NCBI GenBank assembly: GCA_001995005.1
Contig: MDJN01000093.1
Location: 1 to 5,043 of the forward strand
Length of the DNA stretch: 5,043 bases
Reading direction: 5' to 3'
Origin: Candidatus Parepulonipiscium sp. PG-Nun2H_MBin03
GTDB taxonomy: Bacteria > Bacillota > Clostridia > Lachnospirales > Cellulosilyticaceae
Positions 1-5,043 of the stretch are shown piece after piece (position 1 is the first letter of the stretch; every line of letters begins with the position of its first letter). The translations under genes were made by a program, and so were the position numbers. The notes beneath the pieces were generated by a model. The model searched no databases and was not told where the DNA came from. It saw only the letters and a program-made list of their open reading frames with translations.

Positions 1-5
1 TCCCT

Positions 6-26
6 TGGAGGGGTTTCACCCCTCCA
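6..26. repeat. GC-rich hairpin at window edge, possibly the end of a dispersed intergenic repeat
   Basis: Positions 6-13 (TGGAGGGG) and 19-26 (CCCCTCCA) form a perfect 8-bp inverted repeat around a 5-nt loop (TTTCA). The first 30 bases are far richer in G and C than the AT-rich DNA that follows. Neither strand has a T-run directly after the stem, so it is not a standard intrinsic terminator. The pattern resembles GC-rich palindromic elements that recur between genes in Firmicutes, but that comparison is from memory. The element may continue to the left, outside the window. Confidence 0.45.
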
Positions 27-76
27 CCCCGATTATAAGGATAACTCTAATAAATAACTATTTGTCAACAAACTGA

Positions 77-94
77 ATATATTAATTAATATAT
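77..94. repeat. 18-bp perfect AT-only palindrome
   Basis: Positions 77-94 read ATATATTAATTAATATAT, which equals its own reverse complement. It lies about 230 bp upstream of the kinase start. It could be a regulator site or simply a by-product of the high AT content. Nothing else in the sequence decides between these. Confidence 0.3.
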
Positions 95-271
95 AGTAGC
101 AGAAGTCTAGTAATATTCATAGGACTAGCAGATACTAGTTCATATCAATCTAATTTAGATAAGAATGTGAATTATATACTAAAATTTAGCAAATTGTCTG
201 GAAAGAATTTACACGTTAGTCTGAATTTTAACGAAAATCTTAAAAATAGCGGAAAAATACTAGATTTATAG
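86..271 (+). pseudogene. Start-less 61-codon open frame, possible gene remnant
   Basis: Frame 2 is open from just after a TAA at 83-85 to a TAG at 269-271, which is long for DNA this rich in AT. The translation is mixed and protein-like: a short hydrophobic stretch near the start, then a Lys/Asn/Leu/Ser-rich part containing SGKNLHVSLNFNENLKNSGK. There is no ATG or TTG in frame. The only usual alternative start is GTG at 167, which has no Shine-Dalgarno sequence in front of it. I do not recognise a family. It may be the decayed end of a gene, or a chance open frame. Confidence 0.15.
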
Positions 272-280
272 TATTTAATG

Positions 281-292
281 TGTTATTATAAG
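281..292 (+). promoter_or_regulatory. Weak candidate extended -10 promoter for the kinase operon
   Basis: TGTTATTAT at 281-289 fits an extended -10 element (TGn followed by TATTAT), and an overlapping TATAAG lies at 287-292. Transcription would begin near 296, giving a leader of about 30 nt. No good -35 hexamer lies 16-18 bp upstream, so this is only a candidate. I saw no convincing sigma-D/sigma-28 type promoter, which would have been expected for a classical motility operon. Confidence 0.25.
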
Positions 293-312
293 GGTAAAAG
301 CATAAAATTTTC

Positions 313-319
313 GGGGGGG
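313..319 (+). promoter_or_regulatory. G-rich ribosome binding site of the kinase gene
   Basis: A run of seven G at 313-319 is followed by a 7-nt spacer to the ATG at 327. It resembles the GAGGGGG site in front of the next gene, and both continue with T and A. This pairing-capable run supports 327 as the start of the kinase. Confidence 0.7.
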
Positions 320-326
320 TAGCGTA

Positions 327-2378
327 ATGATTGACATGGTTTTGGGATTAGTAGTATTCTTTTTATTACTTAAATCCTACAGTTATAGAAAAAAAATTAG
401 CGTGTTAGAAGAGAAATTAGTAAGACGAAAAAATAGAGCACAACAAAAAATCTTACACGATACGGTTGAGCAGTATGAACTAACTGAGGAACAAGGCCGT
501 TCCATGATGGTGCTTATAGATGAAGATTTAAAAATACAATATATTTCGCCTAAACTGCTAACTCTTTTAGGATATAATATAGAAGAATACTCAGAACTTG
601 ATTATAAAAGTGTATTTCATGTCCAAGATTATGAATTAAGAATGAAACATATAGAGCGTGTCTTAAATGATGGAGAAGGTACATTTTTGCTAGAACATAG
701 AATAAAAACTAAAAATGAAAAAACTAAATATTTAGAATGTTACTATGTATATAAACCCTATAAGCTAAAAAGATATGTTTATGTATCTGTAATTGATGTG
801 ACTGATAGAAGGATACGGGAAAACGACTTAAAAAGTGCGTATGAGATAGATGAGTTACTCCTTAATTCTATAGAGACTAAAGTAGTGGCCTTAGATAAAT
901 CAGGTAACGTAATTGCATTAAACAATGCAATGAGACGAGCTATACCAAATAACGATAGATTTATTGCAGATTTAGATGACGTTTGTTTAAGAGATGAAAA
1001 GATAATAGAAAAAGTATGTAAAGTGCTAGACGGAAAAGAAAAGGGTCTTATGTTTAAGCATAGGACAAAGTTTTTGGATAATGAGAGTTGGCATCTTATT
1101 AATATACAAGGTGGTATGAAAGACTACGGGTGTATAATGTCTTATATAGATATTACAGAAAATGCAAAATTAGACATTTCAATCAAAGAAAGAGAAGAGA
1201 CGCATAAAGAGTTATTGAATAGGTTGCCATGTGCAGTTGTTGCGACAAACTCAAGAGAAGGGATAACTTATTGTAATTACGAGTTTTTGCGTTTATTAAA
1301 ACTTGATGATAAGTCAGAAGTAATTGGTAAAATTTTATTGCATTACATAAAACTAGACACTCGTCGTCAGTTTATTGAGAAATTTTTTAGCACTTCCACT
1401 GAACAAGTAAAAACTATGCATCAAATTTTGATAGATAAAGAAGGAAATGAAATTTATGCAGAAATTGAGAGAACAAAAGCAATCTTAGATAACAAACTTA
1501 CCGATATATATACTATAAGTGATTTAAGTGACAAAGTAAAAGTGGAAGAATATAAAGAATCGTTGGATAAAAAAGAGCTTGAGCTAACCAGAGGAAAAGA
1601 AGAAGTACAATTTAAGACAGAATTTTTTGCAAATATTTCTCATGACTTGCGTGCCCCGATTAATGTTATATCAAGTGCCGCACAGCTTATGTCTGCCTTA
1701 GATGGAGAAGAAGACTATAAAAATGGTAGTATTGATAAGTATAGTAAAATCATAAAACAAAATTGTACCATACTTTTAAAACTTGTTAGTAATGTAATAG
1801 ATATGAATAAAATAGAATCAGGTTTTTATACACTAGATATACAAAAATATAATATAGTAAATATTGTAGAAGAACTTACATTATCTATTGTAAGCTATGT
1901 TGAATGCAAAGAAATTGAACTTATATTTGACACAGAGATTGAAGAGTGTGTGGTGGAAATTGATATTAATAGTATGGAAAGAATTATATTAAATTTATTA
2001 TCGAATGCAGTTAAATTTACCCCTAAAGGAGGAAAAATTGAAGTTAGAATTTGTCAAGATTTCCCGAATGTAATTATTAGTATAAAAGATAGTGGAGTAG
2101 GAATAGAAGAAGATAAGTTAGAGCTTATATTTGAAAGATTTAAACAAGCTAAAAGCAAGGATAAGATAAAAGAACAAGGAAGTGGGATAGGCCTATCTTT
2201 AGTAAAATCATTAGTAGAACTGCAAGGAGGTATAGTTGATGTTATGAGTACAGTAGGCAACGGTAGTGAGTTTAGAGTAATACTACCGAGCACAAGTGCA
2301 GACCTTGATGAGTACTACTGTGACATTAAAACGGATCCACAAAAAATAGATGTAGAATTTTCAGAAATTGCAAATTAA
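327..2378 (+). CDS. Membrane-anchored PAS-domain sensor histidine kinase
   Basis: This 683-residue protein is a two-component sensor kinase, expected to autophosphorylate on a histidine and pass the phosphate to a response regulator. Residues 4-15 are a short hydrophobic N-terminal segment, followed by a basic stretch and a probable coiled coil (to about 50), so it is likely tethered to the inner face of the membrane with no extracellular sensor. Three PAS-like domains follow at about 55-160, 170-280 and 288-400; the first is the clearest (YISPKLLTLLGY, ending VSVIDVTDR), the second and third more divergent. The HisKA dimerisation domain (about 430-500) has the H-box FFANISHDLRAPINVI with phospho-acceptor His439. 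The HATPase domain (about 540-656) has an intact N box (ERIILNLLSNAVKF, Asn556/Asn560), G1 DSGVGI (588-593), F box FERF (602-605) and G2 GSGIGL (618-623). About 28 polar residues trail the ATPase fold. No receiver domain is fused and no regulator gene is in the window. The ligand of the PAS domains cannot be told. Confidence 0.93.
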   Translation: MIDMVLGLVVFFLLLKSYSYRKKISVLEEKLVRRKNRAQQKILHDTVEQYELTEEQGRSMMVLIDEDLKIQYISPKLLTLLGYNIEEYSELDYKSVFHVQDYELRMKHIERVLNDGEGTFLLEHRIKTKNEKTKYLECYYVYKPYKLKRYVYVSVIDVTDRRIRENDLKSAYEIDELLLNSIETKVVALDKSGNVIALNNAMRRAIPNNDRFIADLDDVCLRDEKIIEKVCKVLDGKEKGLMFKHRTKFLDNESWHLINIQGGMKDYGCIMSYIDITENAKLDISIKEREETHKELLNRLPCAVVATNSREGITYCNYEFLRLLKLDDKSEVIGKILLHYIKLDTRRQFIEKFFSTSTEQVKTMHQILIDKEGNEIYAEIERTKAILDNKLTDIYTISDLSDKVKVEEYKESLDKKELELTRGKEEVQFKTEFFANISHDLRAPINVISSAAQLMSALDGEEDYKNGSIDKYSKIIKQNCTILLKLVSNVIDMNKIESGFYTLDIQKYNIVNIVEELTLSIVSYVECKEIELIFDTEIEECVVEIDINSMERIILNLLSNAVKFTPKGGKIEVRICQDFPNVIISIKDSGVGIEEDKLELIFERFKQAKSKDKIKEQGSGIGLSLVKSLVELQGGIVDVMSTVGNGSEFRVILPSTSADLDEYYCDIKTDPQKIDVEFSEIAN

Positions 2379-2400
2379 AAGAAAATTCTACTTAATTTAC

Positions 2401-2407
2401 GAGGGGG
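2401..2407 (+). promoter_or_regulatory. Ribosome binding site that fixes the methyltransferase start
   Basis: GAGGGGG at 2401-2407 lies 8 nt before the ATG at 2416. The open frame extends back to a TTG at 2368 that overlaps the end of the kinase gene, but that TTG has no Shine-Dalgarno sequence, and the 16 extra residues do not belong to the CheR fold. The start at 2416 is therefore preferred. Confidence 0.8.
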
Positions 2408-2415
2408 TAATAAAC

Positions 2416-4293
2416 ATGATAGAATGGCCTGAAGAAAAAGATCAGATTAATAAGATATTAGCTTTGATTAAGGAAAGAAAAGGCATTGATTTTGTAGACT
2501 ACAAAAGAAGTACTATTATTAGAAGAATAAAAAGACGCATGGACATGTTAGAAATGGGCAATATACTTGAGTATATAAACTATATAGAAGAATTTATAGA
2601 CGAGATAGATACGTTGCATAATGAAATTTTTATAGGGGTAACTAGCTTTTTTAGAGATAAAGAAGCGTTTAGGGCATTAGGTGAGAATGTAATTCCAAAA
2701 TTATTTAATGATAAACTTGCTGGAATGGGCGTTAGGATATGGAGTGCAGGATGCTCAACAGGAGAAGAGGCATACTCATTGGCGATTTTGTTTAGCGAAT
2801 ATTTGGAAACTACAAAAGAGCAGTATACTGTAAAGATTTTTGCTACGGATATAAATGATATTGCCTTAGCTAAGGCTAGTGCAGGAGTTTATACAATAGA
2901 AAGTTTAAAAGATGTAAGTCAAGAAAGGCTTGATAAATATTTTGATAAGAAAGGAAATTATTATCAAGTTAAAAAACACATTAGAGAAATGATTATATTT
3001 GCAAAGCATAATATTATTTCTCATCCGCCTTTTTCAAAATTAGACTTAATTGTATGCAGGAACTTGCTTATATATTTAGAAAATTCGGTGCAAAAATATG
3101 TGTTTTCTGCATTTGACTTTTCTTTGAATAGTAACGGTTATTTATTCTTAGGCTCTAGCGAAAGTCTAGGAGAAATAAGTGAAAATTATAAACCATTTGA
3201 CTTTAAGAGTAAGATATTTAGGCGAGTGGTGGAATCTAGTTCACGCAGTAAAAAAGTAGTAGATAGAGATTTTGGTACCCTAGATTCAAAATACACTAGC
3301 ATAAGTAAAAATTTAAATGCAAATAGCGTTGATAGAAGTGTGGAAAAAATTATTCAATCTCTACAAAATGAATATATTCCAAAAGGTGTGATAGTAAATG
3401 AAACTTATGATTTAATCCATTCTTTTGGAGATGTAAATGAGTTTGTTAGAATTCCTACAAATAGAATTAGTCTAAACTTATTAAAAATGATACGAAAAGA
3501 TTTATCTGTTGCTGTTGGAACAGCTTTGCAAAACGTATTTGTGTCTGGTAAAGAAATAAAGTATAACAATATAAATGCAAACGAAAGCGGTAAGGGAATA
3601 ATCAATTTGATTGTAAAATTATATGTTGATGAAATATCAAATACACGCTATGGCATATTGCTATTTGAAGAAAATAAAGAACGCCCGACATATAATTTGC
3701 ATACACAAGAATTTAATTTACAAGAAAAGTCATATGAACGGATAGAAGATTTAGAAAATGAATTAAAGAGCAACAGAGAATATTTGCAAGCTTTAATAGA
3801 AGAATTGGAATCGTCTAATGAAGAGTTACAATCAATGAATGAAGAACTGGTATCTTCAAATGAGGAACTGCAAAATACTAATGAGGAATTACAATCAGTT
3901 AACGAAGAAATATATACTCTAAACACTTCCTATAATAAGAAAATTGAAGAGCTTACAGAAGTGAATGAAGATATAAACACTATTTTGGCACTTAGTGATG
4001 TAATTTTAATATTAATTGATGAGCATTTAAAAATTAGAAGATTTACCCCTGGTGCTACTAAGGTAATTAATCTAATCAAAAATGATATAGGCAGGGATTT
4101 GGCGGATATTGCCATAAAAGTAAAGTATGATAACTTAATAGAAGACATTAAAACAGTGGCTAAAACTTTAAAATCTATTAAAAGAACAGTTTTAGCGGAT
4201 AATGATACAAAATATCAGTTTAACATCAACGTATACAAAAATAAAAATGACAGTTTAAAACAAATTGTGATAAATGTGGTTGAAGAGATGTAA
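2416..4293 (+). CDS. cheR: CheR-type protein methyltransferase with coiled coil and C-terminal PAS domain
   Basis: This 625-residue protein joins a CheR methyltransferase to sensory modules. CheR transfers methyl groups from S-adenosylmethionine to glutamates of chemoreceptors in the cytoplasm. Residues about 8-65 match the helical CheR N-terminal domain. Residues about 70-270 are the SAM-binding catalytic domain: TSFFRD (76-81, Arg80), the SAM loop WSAGCSTGEEAYS (109-121), FATDIN (142-147, Asp145), LIVCRNLLIYL (211-221) and GYLFLGSSESL (241-251). Residues about 308-418 form a degenerate PAS-like region with the LNLLKMIRKDL signature (353-363) seen in CheB-CheR fusion proteins. A coiled coil (about 436-520) contains five NEEL/NEEI heptads at 468-499. 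Residues about 521-625 are a PAS_10-like domain (LIDEHLKIRRFTPGATKVINL). Classical CheR is under 300 residues, so this is the extended type, but without the usual N-terminal CheB methylesterase. It lies 37 nt behind the kinase gene and is almost surely co-transcribed. The substrate could be a receptor or another protein. The symbol reflects the domain only. Confidence 0.92.
   Translation: MIEWPEEKDQINKILALIKERKGIDFVDYKRSTIIRRIKRRMDMLEMGNILEYINYIEEFIDEIDTLHNEIFIGVTSFFRDKEAFRALGENVIPKLFNDKLAGMGVRIWSAGCSTGEEAYSLAILFSEYLETTKEQYTVKIFATDINDIALAKASAGVYTIESLKDVSQERLDKYFDKKGNYYQVKKHIREMIIFAKHNIISHPPFSKLDLIVCRNLLIYLENSVQKYVFSAFDFSLNSNGYLFLGSSESLGEISENYKPFDFKSKIFRRVVESSSRSKKVVDRDFGTLDSKYTSISKNLNANSVDRSVEKIIQSLQNEYIPKGVIVNETYDLIHSFGDVNEFVRIPTNRISLNLLKMIRKDLSVAVGTALQNVFVSGKEIKYNNINANESGKGIINLIVKLYVDEISNTRYGILLFEENKERPTYNLHTQEFNLQEKSYERIEDLENELKSNREYLQALIEELESSNEELQSMNEELVSSNEELQNTNEELQSVNEEIYTLNTSYNKKIEELTEVNEDINTILALSDVILILIDEHLKIRRFTPGATKVINLIKNDIGRDLADIAIKVKYDNLIEDIKTVAKTLKSIKRTVLADNDTKYQFNINVYKNKNDSLKQIVINVVEEM
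3817..3912 (+). repeat. Five heptad repeats (NEEL type) encoding a coiled coil
   Basis: Inside the methyltransferase gene, residues 468, 475, 482, 489 and 496 each begin an NEEL or NEEI unit, spaced exactly seven residues (21 bp) apart, with Q/V-S/N-x filling the rest. This gives a regular Leu/Ile stripe suited to a parallel helix bundle. Codons vary between units (AATGAAGAG, AATGAGGAA, AACGAAGAA and others), so the protein repeat is kept by selection and is not a fresh DNA duplication. Similar S/T-NEEL linkers occur between CheR and PAS in CheB-CheR fusion proteins. Confidence 0.85.
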
Positions 4294-4315
4294 AGGGCAG
4301 AGATGCCCTTTTTTT
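4292..4315 (+). terminator. Intrinsic terminator of the kinase-methyltransferase operon
   Basis: AAAGGGCA (4292-4299) pairs perfectly with TGCCCTTT (4304-4311) around a GAGA loop, a stable GNRA-type tetraloop. The stem runs into a T-run at 4309-4315. The stem begins inside the TAA stop codon (4291-4293) of the methyltransferase gene. It should end the operon and insulate it from the promoter downstream. Confidence 0.9.
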
Positions 4316-4391
4316 ATGTTAATCTAATGTATATCTTTTTATGGAGGCCAAATTTTGTAAAATTCAAAGATACGCAAAATATAATTTTTAC

Positions 4392-4420
4392 TTGACAATA
4401 TACCTATCGGTATGTATAAT
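4392..4420 (+). promoter_or_regulatory. Consensus sigma-70/sigma-A promoter
   Basis: A perfect -35 TTGACA (4392-4397) and a perfect -10 TATAAT (4415-4420) are separated by the ideal 17 bp. AT-rich DNA directly upstream (4377-4390) could act as an UP element. Transcription should start near 4427. Such a strong promoter is usually held down by a repressor, which fits the inverted repeats lying on it. Confidence 0.85.
4400..4413. promoter_or_regulatory. Probable repressor operator 1, between -35 and -10
   Basis: ATACC-TATC-GGTAT at 4400-4413 is an inverted repeat with perfect 5-bp arms, lying inside the 17-bp promoter spacer. A protein bound here would block RNA polymerase. Sites of ATACC-N4-GGTAT form fit dimeric repressors such as the TetR/AcrR family, and also resemble CsoR/CstR-type sites. 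The sequence does not decide which. Confidence 0.6.
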
Positions 4421-4427
4421 AGTTTAT

Positions 4428-4441
4428 ATACTTATAGGTAT
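4428..4441. promoter_or_regulatory. Probable repressor operator 2, at the transcription start
   Basis: ATACT-TATA-GGTAT at 4428-4441 is a second copy of the same pattern, with one mismatch between its arms. It starts exactly 28 bp after operator 1 and lies at or just after the predicted transcription start. Two like sites at this spacing suggest cooperative binding of one repressor or two separate dimers. Confidence 0.5.
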
Positions 4442-4452
4442 ACAAACTATTT

Positions 4453-4458
4453 AGGAGG
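4453..4458 (+). promoter_or_regulatory. Ideal ribosome binding site before the ATG at 4467
   Basis: AGGAGG at 4453-4458 is a perfect Shine-Dalgarno sequence, 8 nt ahead of the ATG at 4467. With the promoter upstream it marks the beginning of a real bacterial gene, even though the frame that follows ends almost at once. Confidence 0.8.
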
Positions 4459-4466
4459 ATATTTGT

Positions 4467-4493
4467 ATGAATGACAATATTTTAGCAAAATGA
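4467..4493 (+). CDS. Truncated start of an unknown gene (or an 8-residue leader peptide)
   Basis: From the ATG at 4467 the frame reads MNDNILAK and stops at TGA 4491-4493. The promoter, double operator and perfect ribosome binding site all point to a normal, regulated gene beginning here. The sequence character changes at about this point, so I think the gene is cut by a join to foreign DNA, and that the TGA belongs to the foreign part or to the join. A genuine short leader peptide is possible but less likely, since no gene follows. The product cannot be identified from eight residues. Confidence 0.35.
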   Translation: MNDNILAK

Positions 4494-5043
4494 CAAGTCA
4501 GCAGAGGCGCATCCTCATCATTCAATAGCAGAGATTGGCAGCATTCTCTTACGTGAACAAAAACAGCTCAGTTACCTCATATCAAACAGATCACATCATG
4601 TTAATTTAAACAGATCACACCATGTTAATTTGAACGGTTTCTTCCATATCATACAGACAGCACATATCACATGTCTATAGAAAAGGTCGATGCTAACAAT
4701 GTGCTTTACAGGTTGAAGAACGGGAATAAAGGGCCATGTATTCAGTGTACCACTCACAACCTTTCTGACTCAAACTGCTTGAGACTTTCACTGTTGCTCC
4801 TTGACTTTATTTGGCTTGGGATCAAGATTTGAATAACTTTTCAAAACCGTTTCCCAAAGCCTTTTTAATGATCCTTGATATTCTATCATGGTTTATGATG
4901 ATGTGGCCTCTTTCTGCACGCTGCCACAAGTGTCACCAGATGATTGAAAGGAAGTGAAAAATGGACTCTGTTTAATAAGCAGTGGGGTTGAAGGACTGGT
5001 TTTACAGTGCAGTTGTGCCCTGACTTGACTTCTCTGACGTTCT
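4491..5043. other. Non-coding, vertebrate-like sequence, probable chimeric join
   Basis: The last ~550 bp differ from the rest: about 40% GC by hand count over 4501-5040, against about 30% or less in the operon. There is no long reading frame on either strand, no ribosome binding site and no bacterial gene signal. CpG is scarce: I count eight, where roughly 22 would be expected from base composition, and TG/CA are abundant, as in methylated animal genomes. The texture reminds me of fish non-coding DNA, but I cannot name an element. The exact join is uncertain, within about 4485-4510. Confidence 0.6.
4584..4631. repeat. Tandem duplication of a 24-bp unit
   Basis: Two adjacent 24-bp units, 4584-4607 and 4608-4631, are identical except for one T/C difference. 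Each starts AAACAGATCACA and ends CATGTTAATTT. A third copy does not follow. It lies in the non-bacterial-looking tail and looks like a small minisatellite-type duplication, not a CRISPR or an iteron array. Confidence 0.8.

Larger units (their letters stand above)
31..326. other. AT-rich leader region upstream of the kinase gene
   Basis: This stretch of nearly 300 bases has no convincing gene. It holds an 18-bp AT-only palindrome (77-94), a start-less open frame (86-271), a weak candidate promoter (281-292) and the kinase ribosome binding site (313-319). I found no tRNA, no riboswitch pattern that I recognise (I looked for the conserved pieces of the c-di-GMP-I fold) and no terminator with a T-run. 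Confidence 0.5.

Noticed and set aside
62..90. TTGTCA (62-67) and ATTAAT (85-90) as a promoter with 17-bp spacing
   Set aside because: The -10 hexamer matches at only four of six positions in very AT-rich DNA, and it would leave a leader of over 200 nt with no recognised function.
105..139. Clustered CTAG/ACTAG words as an operator or repeat array
   Set aside because: The words are short, unevenly spaced and show no longer shared unit.
2368..2415. Upstream extension of the methyltransferase from a TTG at 2368, overlapping the kinase end
   Set aside because: No Shine-Dalgarno sequence precedes the TTG, while GAGGGGG sits 8 nt before the ATG at 2416, where the CheR N-terminal domain begins.
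3648..3926. Minus-strand open frame rich in Ser and Cys opposite the coiled coil
   Set aside because: It is the antisense mirror of the NEEL heptads. It has no ribosome binding site of its own, and the plus-strand frame is clearly the coding one. The other minus-strand frames (2054-2293, 3405-3605, 3930-4148) are rejected for the same reason.
4341..4454. A 37-codon plus-strand frame starting at ATG 4341
   Set aside because: It runs through the promoter and both operators, has no Shine-Dalgarno sequence and ends on the next ribosome binding site. Its hydrophobic look comes from AT-rich codons.
4471..4485. Second ATG at 4471 as the start of the downstream gene
   Set aside because: It reads only four codons before a TAG, and the ATG at 4467 is better spaced from AGGAGG.
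4584..4631. CRISPR or replication iterons
   Set aside because: There are only two adjacent units without spacers, in DNA that does not look bacterial.

Overview
The window looks like a piece of a low-GC Firmicutes genome, most likely a clostridial or Lachnospiraceae-type bacterium. The two long genes are strongly AT-rich (about 30% GC or less in the stretches I counted) and each has a very G-rich Shine-Dalgarno sequence. The species cannot be read from the sequence.

Layout: positions 1-326 are a leader region without a convincing gene. It holds a GC-rich hairpin at the window edge, an 18-bp AT-only palindrome, a start-less open frame that may be a gene remnant, and a weak candidate promoter. 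Positions 327-2378 encode a membrane-anchored sensor histidine kinase with three PAS-like domains. After a 37-nt gap, 2416-4293 encodes a CheR-type methyltransferase followed by a degenerate PAS-like region, a regular heptad coiled coil and a C-terminal PAS domain. A clear intrinsic terminator overlaps its stop codon, so the two genes form one co-directional operon.

Together the two proteins resemble, split over two polypeptides, the C-terminal part of the large CheB-CheR-PAS-histidine kinase fusions known in other bacteria, with the CheB methylesterase missing. The likely theme is sensory signalling by phosphorylation plus SAM-dependent methylation, but no receptor, response regulator, CheB, CheW or CheA lies in the window.

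Past the terminator there is a textbook sigma-70 promoter overlaid by two similar inverted repeats (probable repressor operators), then an ideal ribosome binding site and an ATG. That reading frame stops after eight codons. From about position 4490 the sequence changes character: about 40% GC, CpG-depleted, no coding frames, and a small tandem duplication. This last ~550 bp looks like animal (possibly fish) non-coding DNA, and I suspect a chimeric contig join that truncates the third gene. A host-associated metagenome would fit, but this is inference.
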